The position numbers and the translations under genes are program-made. Below are positions 7,133-11,705 of a DNA stretch of 11,705 nt, in pieces; within the stretch, counting starts at the first letter, position 1; every line of letters starts with the position of its first letter. The DNA is from Oscillospiraceae bacterium (lineage in GTDB: Bacteria; Bacillota; Clostridia; Oscillospirales; UBA929), in contig JAITQI010000141.1 in assembly GCA_031289065.1 (NCBI GenBank), positions 1 through 11,705 on the forward strand, written 5' to 3'. The notes beneath the pieces are model-generated. The model saw nothing but the letters and a program-made list of their open reading frames with translations, did not search any database and was not told the DNA's origin.

Positions 7133-8065
7133 CTACGTTATTATCCCGCTCAAAAGCGGGATAATGGCGATGGAGAGCAGTGCGGTCGTGGAGGTCAGGA
7201 GGATGGCGTAGTCGGTGTCGGCGCCGTATTGCTGGCTGAAGATGGGCATACTGGTCATCACCGGCAGCGCGGCCTGCAACACCATTACGCCCAGTAGCAA
7301 CGGCGCCGCCCCCAGCAGGGTGGCAATCCCGAAGGCGGCCAATGGCGAGAACAGGAAGCGCATTCCCAGCACCGCGAAAAAATCCCGGTTGAGCCGGATG
7401 TTTTTCAGGCGCAGACGCGAGATCGAAACCCCGATATAGAGCATACTCAACGGGGTGGCCAGACTGCCCAACGTCTGGCACACGTCGGCGAGGAAGCCGG
7501 GGAGGCGCAGGCGGAAGGCCGCCATGCCCACCGCCAACGCCAGCGCGGCGAAGATCGGCGTCGCCAGCACCCGCCCGATTTGTTTGAGCCGCAGGCGCTT
7601 CCCGTCCGTCTGGCGCAACAACAGCACGCCCAGGGTGTTAAAATAGGCGGTGCTGACGACGTAGTAGACATACACGAAGGGCAGGCTGTCCGGGCCGAAC
7701 ACCGCCGTATTGACCGGCAGCCCTAAAAACAGCGAGTTGGAGTTGGAGGACATGCCCACAAACAGGCCCCGTCGGTCCTCCCGCACGCGTAGCAACCGGG
7801 TCAGGCCGCCGCTGGCCACATAGTTCAGCCCGATGGACAGCGCCGGGATGAGTATAAGGGTGCGCAGGTTGCCGAAGCTATGGAAATCCACCCGCTCGGT
7901 GATGGTGTACAGGATGGAAAACGGCAGCGCCACGTCGAGGATCAGACGGGACACCAACTGGATACAGGCGTCGGGAAACCAGCGCCTGTGGTACAAAAAC
8001 GCGCCGAGCGCCGCGATGAGCATGATGGACAGCAACCTGCCAAACGGCTCGGGCAAAACGAACAT
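7133..8065 (-). CDS. AEC-family (auxin efflux carrier / malonate transporter type) membrane protein
   Basis: A 310-residue inner-membrane carrier with roughly ten hydrophobic segments. The family hallmark is the conserved SNSNSLFLGLPV stretch in the first half (residues about 106-117). The second half contains the ATPLSMLYIG element, a repeat-like motif typical of AEC proteins such as MdcF/MleP. It starts at ATG 8063-8065, 51 bases after the M20 hydrolase stop on the same strand, behind a GGAACGGGG-like weak ribosome site, so the two form one unit. The family moves small organic acids (malonate, malate) and others. Next to a pathway predicted to end in 3-hydroxypropionate, export of a C3 acid or uptake of a related compound is plausible but only inferred. 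Its last codons lie within a hairpin (7140-7165). Confidence 0.85.
   Translation of the reverse strand: MFVLPEPFGRLLSIMLIAALGAFLYHRRWFPDACIQLVSRLILDVALPFSILYTITERVDFHSFGNLRTLILIPALSIGLNYVASGGLTRLLRVREDRRGLFVGMSSNSNSLFLGLPVNTAVFGPDSLPFVYVYYVVSTAYFNTLGVLLLRQTDGKRLRLKQIGRVLATPIFAALALAVGMAAFRLRLPGFLADVCQTLGSLATPLSMLYIGVSISRLRLKNIRLNRDFFAVLGMRFLFSPLAAFGIATLLGAAPLLLGVMVLQAALPVMTSMPIFSQQYGADTDYAILLTSTTALLSIAIIPLLSGIIT
7140..7165 (-). other. Perfect 11-bp hairpin inside the last codons of the AEC gene
   Basis: ATTATCCCGCT (7140-7150) and AGCGGGATAAT (7155-7165) are exact complements around a 4-base loop. The hairpin encodes the carrier's final IIPLLSGII residues and ends 4 bases before the stop codon (7133-7135). 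No T-run follows on either strand. It could be a 3' stabiliser against exonucleases or part of a Rho- or purine-tract-assisted end. Confidence 0.55.
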
Positions 8066-8116
8066 CCCCGTTCCGGCCTATGACTTTTGAGGCGACCCCG
8101 CCCGCAGATTTCCGCT

Positions 8117-9433
8117 TCAGATCGGTTGCCGAAGGCCGTCCCCGGCCTCGCCGCAGCGCAGGAAGATGGATGCGTTGCCCAAAAGCGCCTTTTCCATATA
8201 GTCGATGCGCACCTTGTCGTAGGGCGTGTGCGCGAACTGCTCCTGCATGGGCGAATAACCGATGCTGGGCTTGTGGCACAGCCCCGCGTTGACCCACAGA
8301 TCGGTGCCGAACACCCAGTAATCGTATTTGACCTCCTGCCCAACCGCCTCCAGCCCCAGGGCCGCGGCCTTGACAAAGGGATGCTCCTTGGGAATTTTCC
8401 ACGGGCCGCCGTCCTTGAGGGCGTCCAGGGTCAGCCCGGTATACGTGTGCTCCTTGGCCGATTTGACGATGATGTCAGCCTTGAACTCGGGGTCCTCGCG
8501 GGCCAGCTCGTCCAGAATGCGCTGAAACTGCGCCGTGACCTCCGCCTGCGTCTCGCCGGGGATGGTGCGCCGGTCGATGGACAGCATACACTGATCCGGC
8601 ACGATGGACAACGCCCCCGGCAGACACTCGATGATGTTCAGCGACACCGACGCCTGCCCCAAATCCGGATCTGTCGGCAGCGCTGGGTACAGCTCGTCCT
8701 TCACCCGGGCGATGACCGGCATGGCCTTGTATATGGCGTTGACGCCCAGCCAGGGCGCGCTGCCGTGCGAGGTGCGCCCGTGGGTGGTGATGAGGAACTC
8801 GGTGCGCCCGCGATGCCCCAGATACAGCTTCAGCGAGGTGGCCTCCGAAGAGACGACCGCGTCGTAATCGAGGCCGCGGGCGGGCAGCGTCGTTTCACAC
8901 AGACAGCGCATCCCGATGGCCTCGGCGGCCTCTTCGAGGACGACGCCGGTGAACATGAAGTTGCCCTTGAAGACGTACCCCTCTTTTTTCAGCCGGGCCA
9001 GCAGTCCGCCCGCGTACACCTGCACCGCGCCGCCGCCCTTGACGTCAGAGGCAGCCCGGCCGTGAAGGCACCGCACCGTCTCCCGGACGGTTTTCTCCTG
9101 ATCGTCCACCGGGCACTCGTCAATGAGCGCGCCGTAGGGGTCGTAGCCCTCCCAGTTTCGCGTGTCGCCCTCGCTGACATGATCCATGTGGGAATTGTAC
9201 ATGATGGTCGGGCCCGGCTCGGAGCCGTAGACCAACCCCACCACGTTGCCCGCGTCGTCCCGGAAGGTCTCGTCGTAACCCAGCGCCTCCATCTCGGCCA
9301 GGTACAGATCGGCGACGCCCCGTTCCTCGCCGCTGATGCTTTTGGTTTGGATGAGCCGCTGGCAAAAGCCGACCATATCCGCCTTCATGCTGTCCGCACG
9401 GGACGCAAGAAGCTCCGCGCTGATTTCCCTCAT
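8117..9433 (-). CDS. YgeY-type M20 family metallohydrolase
   Basis: A 438-residue cytoplasmic di-zinc hydrolase of the M20/ArgE-DapE group, closest by eye to E. coli YgeY (shared blocks HGSAPWLGVNAI-like and SIDRRxxxGET). Metal and catalytic residues are visible: H82 and D84 in SHMDHV, D130 in ASDVKGG, the E167-E168 pair in VLEEAAEA, E197 in SSEAT, and H402 in FAHTPYD. Compared with YgeY as I recall it, about 15-20 extra residues precede the ASDVKGG motif. Two ATGs stand in tandem at 9436 and 9433. GAGG (plus positions 9441-9444) is 4 and 7 bases away respectively, so 9433 is preferred. It heads a unit with the AEC carrier, from the promoter at 9497-9525. YgeY-type genes occur in anaerobic purine and hydantoin clusters. 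Here it may split N-carbamoyl-beta-alanine; that is inference, and a peptidase or deacetylase role is possible. Confidence 0.87.
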   Translation of the reverse strand: MREISAELLASRADSMKADMVGFCQRLIQTKSISGEERGVADLYLAEMEALGYDETFRDDAGNVVGLVYGSEPGPTIMYNSHMDHVSEGDTRNWEGYDPYGALIDECPVDDQEKTVRETVRCLHGRAASDVKGGGAVQVYAGGLLARLKKEGYVFKGNFMFTGVVLEEAAEAIGMRCLCETTLPARGLDYDAVVSSEATSLKLYLGHRGRTEFLITTHGRTSHGSAPWLGVNAIYKAMPVIARVKDELYPALPTDPDLGQASVSLNIIECLPGALSIVPDQCMLSIDRRTIPGETQAEVTAQFQRILDELAREDPEFKADIIVKSAKEHTYTGLTLDALKDGGPWKIPKEHPFVKAAALGLEAVGQEVKYDYWVFGTDLWVNAGLCHKPSIGYSPMQEQFAHTPYDKVRIDYMEKALLGNASIFLRCGEAGDGLRQPI

Positions 9434-9438
9434 CATGG

Positions 9439-9444
9439 CACCTC
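9439..9444 (-). promoter_or_regulatory. Ribosome binding site GAGGTG of the M20 gene
   Basis: On the minus strand GAGGTG lies just before two tandem ATG codons. GAGG is 4 bases before the first ATG and 7 before the second. Normal spacing favours the second (first base 9433). Confidence 0.6.
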
Positions 9445-9496
9445 AATTCATAAAATCTGGCCAGGGGCAAAGCCCGAAGACGTTTCCCCCGATCTA

Positions 9497-9525
9497 ACCA
9501 TATCACGCGGGCGGCGGGCTGTGAA
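9497..9525 (-). promoter_or_regulatory. Minus-strand promoter for the M20-AEC unit
   Basis: On the minus strand TTCACA (plus 9520-9525; five of six bases of the -35 consensus) is separated by exactly 17 bases from TATGGT (plus 9497-9502; four of six bases of the -10). A TGA before the -10 gives the TGn extension. The start would be near 9490, leaving a leader of about 55 bases. Confidence 0.65.
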
Positions 9526-9531
9526 TGTCCA

Positions 9532-9542
9532 CTTGTCACAAG
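9532..9542. promoter_or_regulatory. Perfect palindrome CTTGT-C-ACAAG, candidate operator
   Basis: An 11-base palindrome with a central C sits 7 bases upstream of the minus-strand -35 box and about 40 bases upstream of the plus-strand extended -10. Its place between two divergent promoters fits a regulator-binding site. No second copy was noticed upstream of the pucR-type gene. Confidence 0.4.
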
Positions 9543-9582
9543 AATCCCGCGCTATTTTTGGCAACCGTGGCAAAACGGAATG

Positions 9583-9591
9583 TGGTAACAT
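9583..9591 (+). promoter_or_regulatory. Extended -10 element of the ABC transporter operon
   Basis: TGG-TAACAT matches a TGn-extended -10 (five of six consensus bases in the hexamer). A TTGGCA box at 9558-9563 is 22 bases upstream, too far for a normal -35. The predicted start is near 9598, about 97 bases before the ATPase start codon. Confidence 0.45.
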
Positions 9592-9620
9592 GAGTAATAG
9601 GCAGGATAAACTCCGCAAGG

Positions 9621-9659
9621 GCGCTGGGTTTCCCCATGGGAACCGAGCGTCAATTTTTT
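9621..9659 (+). terminator. Terminator-like hairpin with T-run inside the ABC operon leader
   Basis: GCGCT (9621-9625) pairs with AGCGT (9646-9650) and GGTT-T-CCC (9627-9634) with GGGAACC (9638-9644), around a CAT loop with one bulge and one mismatch. CAA and six T (9654-9659) follow. The T-run is also the loop of a second small palindrome, GTCAA-TTTT-TTGAC (9649-9662). Lying between the candidate promoter and the ATPase gene, it could act as an attenuator. No known riboswitch was recognised upstream of it. Confidence 0.5.
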
Positions 9660-9679
9660 GACCCAAACGGCGGATGAAC

Positions 9680-9686
9680 GAGGGGG
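9680..9686 (+). promoter_or_regulatory. Ribosome binding site GAGGGGG that decides the ABC ATPase start
   Basis: GAGGGGG lies 8 bases before ATG 9695. The earlier in-frame ATG at 9674 lies before this site and has no usable one of its own, so 9695 is taken as the start. Confidence 0.7.
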
Positions 9687-9694
9687 CTTTTACG

Positions 9695-10471
9695 ATGTCG
9701 GGTGCGATGATCGAAATCAAAGACGTCAATAAGGTATTCAAAAACACGAGTGGAAGCGAAACCGTCGCGCTGGAGCATGTCAGCCTTGACGTGGGAGAGG
9801 GCGAATTTTTGTCCCTGCTCGGCCCGTCCGGCTGCGGGAAGACGACGCTGCTGCGCATCCTCGCCGACCTGCTGGCGCCGACCTCCGGCCGCGTCACTAT
9901 CAAGGACAAGACGCCCAAGGATGTCAGACTGCTGCGCGAATTCGGGATCGTCTTTCAAAATCCGGTGCTGTTCGACTGGCGCACCGTGCGCAAAAACATC
10001 TGCCTGCCGCTGGAGATCATGAAGAAGAGCAAGCAGGAGCAAAAGGTGCGCGCCGACAAAATGCTCGAGCTGGTCGGCCTGGAGGAATACGCCGACTACT
10101 ATCCGGCCCAACTGTCGGGCGGTATGCAACAGCGGGTGGGCATCGCCCGGGCGCTGGCCATTCAGCCGCAGTTGCTGCTGATGGACGAGCCCTTCTCCGC
10201 GCTCGACGAGTTCACGCGGGAAAAGCTCAACGAGGACTTGCTGCGCATCTGGCGCAACACGAACAAAACGGTCATCTTTGTCACCCACAACATCTCCGAG
10301 TCGGTCTTTTTATCCGACCGGGTTTGCGTTCTCTCGCCCCACCCCGGGCGGCTGTCGGCCATCATCGACGTCGATCTGCCCCGCCCGCGCCGGGCCGACA
10401 TGCGCGGGACGCCGGAATTCGCGGCGCTGGTGGCCAAAATCCGCAACAGCTTTGAAGGTGATCTCGCATGA
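9695..10471 (+). CDS. ABC transporter ATP-binding protein (SsuB/TauB/NMT1-linked type)
   Basis: A 258-residue nucleotide-binding subunit that powers an importer at the inner face of the membrane. All motifs are intact: Walker A GPSGCGKT (43-50), Q-loop Q88 in VFQNP, signature LSGGMQQR (140-147), Walker B LLLMDEP with D164 and E165, D-loop SALD, and switch H198 in VTHN. Length is normal for the nitrate/sulfonate/taurine/hydroxymethylpyrimidine importer family. Its stop overlaps the permease start (ATGA), so translation is coupled. ATG 9695 is chosen over 9674 because of the GAGGGGG ribosome site. The operon has a leader with a terminator-like hairpin. Substrate cannot be read from an ATPase. 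The neighbourhood suggests a pyrimidine or another nitrogen compound. Confidence 0.92.
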   Translation: MSGAMIEIKDVNKVFKNTSGSETVALEHVSLDVGEGEFLSLLGPSGCGKTTLLRILADLLAPTSGRVTIKDKTPKDVRLLREFGIVFQNPVLFDWRTVRKNICLPLEIMKKSKQEQKVRADKMLELVGLEEYADYYPAQLSGGMQQRVGIARALAIQPQLLLMDEPFSALDEFTREKLNEDLLRIWRNTNKTVIFVTHNISESVFLSDRVCVLSPHPGRLSAIIDVDLPRPRRADMRGTPEFAALVAKIRNSFEGDLA

Positions 10472-11277
10472 AAAAGAAGGCGGGCCCCGCGTGGTGGCGC
10501 AAAGCGATTGTCCCGGCGGTTTGGGTCGCGGCTTTCGTGCTGATCTGGGAGCTGGCCGCCTTTGTCCTGACTCAACTGCTCCCGCCCACCCTCGCCATTC
10601 AGAAGCTGCCCTTCCTGCACAACATCGCCGTGACCTTTGTCTCCAATTTTTTCTCGTTGCTCGAATCGGGCTGGGTGACCCTGTCCAAGTCCTTTGTCGG
10701 CTTCGGCATCGGCGCGGCGGTGGGGTTCCTGTTGGCCGTCCTGATGAGCTGGTCGAAGGTCATGGAGAAGCTCGCCTTCCCCTATCTGATCATCTCCCAG
10801 ATGATCCCCATTTTGGGGCTGGCCCCCATTGTATACAACATCGTGCGCGACGGGGACGTCTCCCGCATCCTCATCTCCGCCTACATCACCTTTTTCCCCA
10901 TCGCGGCCAACACGCTGAGCGGTCTGAAATCGTCCGGGCAGGACGAACGCGACCTCATGTTCGCCTACGCCGCCAAAAAACCGACGGTCTACCGTAAGCT
11001 CCTGCTGCCCAGCGCTTTGCCCCATCTGTTCACAGGGCTGAAAATCGCGGCGCCCATGTCGGTGACGGCGGCCATCGTGGTGGAACTGCTCGGCACAAGC
11101 TCGGGCATCGGCGTAAAAATCCTGTACACCCTGTATTACGGGGCCAACGGCGCGCTCATGTTCTGGTCGTCCATTCTCATGGCGGCCCTCCTCGGCATCA
11201 CCAGCTATTATATTGTGTTCTGGGCCGAGAGACTTTGCATTCCGTGGGCCGTCGCGGCGCGAAAGAAGGCGGGGTAA
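10468..11277 (+). CDS. ABC transporter permease 1 (BPD_transp_1, SsuC/TauC-like)
   Basis: A 269-residue inner-membrane subunit with about six hydrophobic segments. The first follows a short basic N-terminus (MKKKAG). The EAA loop that docks on the ATPase is visible around residues 161-190, with the RDLMFAYAAKK start and the LLLPSALPHLFTGLKI core. This is followed by the VVELLGTSSGIG block that is typical of the SsuC/TauC/ThiX-type permeases. Start ATG 10468 overlaps the ATPase stop (ATGA) and is preceded by GAAGG. A second, different permease begins 3 bases after its stop, so the importer pore is probably a heterodimer. The substrate is unknown. Confidence 0.9.
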   Translation: MKKKAGPAWWRKAIVPAVWVAAFVLIWELAAFVLTQLLPPTLAIQKLPFLHNIAVTFVSNFFSLLESGWVTLSKSFVGFGIGAAVGFLLAVLMSWSKVMEKLAFPYLIISQMIPILGLAPIVYNIVRDGDVSRILISAYITFFPIAANTLSGLKSSGQDERDLMFAYAAKKPTVYRKLLLPSALPHLFTGLKIAAPMSVTAAIVVELLGTSSGIGVKILYTLYYGANGALMFWSSILMAALLGITSYYIVFWAERLCIPWAVAARKKAG

Positions 11278-11280
11278 GCG

Positions 11281-11705
11281 ATGAAAAGAGAAAAGGTGGC
11301 CGGCGTTCTGCTGCCCGTGGCGTTCGGGATTTTGGTCATCGCGCTCTGGGAGCTGGGCGCCCTTCACGCGGTCATGGGACTGCGCTCCTTCCAGTTGCCG
11401 GTGCCGTCCCAAATTTTGACCGCCTTCGCGGAAAACCTTTACGCGATCAACGTAAACGGCCTGTACACGCTGACCGAGGCGCTGGTGGGGCTGGCCATCG
11501 GTTCGTTCTTCGGCTTTTCGGCGGCGGTGCTGGCGACGCTGTTTCCCAAATGGGGTTACTTCGGATTGACCATGATTTCGGCCCTCAACTCGATCCCCAT
11601 CATTGCCCTGTCGCCCATCATGAACAACTGGTTCGGCATGGGCGTCGGCTCAAAAATCGCCGTGGTGACCATCGCCGCCATCGCCCCTATGGCCATCAAC
11701 GCTTA
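11281..11705 (+). CDS. ABC transporter permease 2, 3' end cut off by the window
   Basis: The first 141 codons of a second permease are present and the frame is open at the window end. The N-terminus is short and basic (MKREKV). It is followed by a hydrophobic helix with IALWELGAL, the LPVPSQIL periplasmic motif common in SsuC-type permeases, and further membrane segments ending near NWFGMGVGSK. The EAA loop lies beyond the window. It starts 3 bases after the first permease stop, so it belongs to the same operon. Two distinct permeases with one ATPase recall importers for vitamin precursors and pyrimidine-like compounds (for example RibXY- or ThiXYZ-like systems). A periplasmic or lipoprotein NMT1-type binding protein would be expected nearby. 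Confidence 0.88.
   Translation, partial: MKREKVAGVLLPVAFGILVIALWELGALHAVMGLRSFQLPVPSQILTAFAENLYAINVNGLYTLTEALVGLAIGSFFGFSAAVLATLFPKWGYFGLTMISALNSIPIIALSPIMNNWFGMGVGSKIAVVTIAAIAPMAINA

Noticed and set aside
8087..9661. 524-codon open frame on the plus strand across the M20 gene
   Set aside because: It is antisense to a clear M20 metallohydrolase with all metal ligands, and the translation matches no family I know.
9590..9661. 23-codon leader peptide ahead of the ABC ATPase (ATG 9590 to TGA 9661)
   Set aside because: It spans the terminator-like hairpin, but its ATG overlaps the predicted -10 element, has only a weak ribosome site and has no run of regulatory codons.
9592..9694. Known riboswitch (TPP, preQ1, fluoride, guanidine, ZTP) in the ABC operon leader
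   Set aside because: I looked for their conserved cores by eye and found none. The leader before the hairpin is also too short for most of them.

Overview
The window reads as a GC-rich (by eye about 60-65%) bacterial chromosome segment, most likely from an anaerobic Clostridia-type Bacillota. This assignment is an inference. It rests on AGGAGG-type ribosome sites, GTG starts, extended -10 (TGn) promoters, an iron-dependent alcohol dehydrogenase, a ferredoxin-domain PreA and a YgeY-type M20 hydrolase. No rRNA, tRNA, CRISPR array or mobile element is visible. Genes are densely packed and both window edges cut a gene.

Positions 3-7025 (+ strand) hold a pyrimidine-degradation locus. It starts with the 3' part of an iron-type alcohol dehydrogenase, then a class III aminotransferase and a dihydropyrimidinase/D-hydantoinase (hydA). 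A PucR-family regulator with its own promoter follows, then a short PreT-like Fe-S protein translationally coupled to preA. Read as a pathway, PreA with the PreT-like partner reduces uracil or thymine and HydA opens the dihydropyrimidine ring. An amidohydrolase then releases beta-alanine, the aminotransferase makes malonic semialdehyde, and the alcohol dehydrogenase reduces that to 3-hydroxypropionate. This matches the published 'extended' reductive pyrimidine pathway that recovers both ring nitrogens. The locus closes with a perfect 34-nt palindromic terminator and a pyrimidine-rich tract.

Positions 7133-9433 (- strand) hold a two-gene unit: a YgeY-type M20 metallohydrolase followed by an AEC-family membrane transporter. 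The M20 enzyme is the only candidate here for the missing carbamoyl-beta-alanine hydrolysis step.

Positions 9434-9694 are a divergent control region. It contains a good minus-strand promoter, a perfect CTTGT-C-ACAAG palindrome, a plus-strand extended -10, and a hairpin plus T-run that looks like a terminator inside the leader of the next operon. Positions 9695-11705 (+) encode an ABC importer of the SsuBC/TauBC/NMT1-linked type: an ATPase and two different permeases, the second cut by the window end. The substrate-binding protein is not in the window.

The most unusual item is the PreT-like protein. It keeps all eight Fe-S ligands of the dihydropyrimidine dehydrogenase N-terminal domain at exact spacing, but its dinucleotide-binding part is shrunken and has lost every glycine of the Rossmann motif. 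PreA here must therefore obtain electrons in some other way than through a normal PreT flavin subunit.
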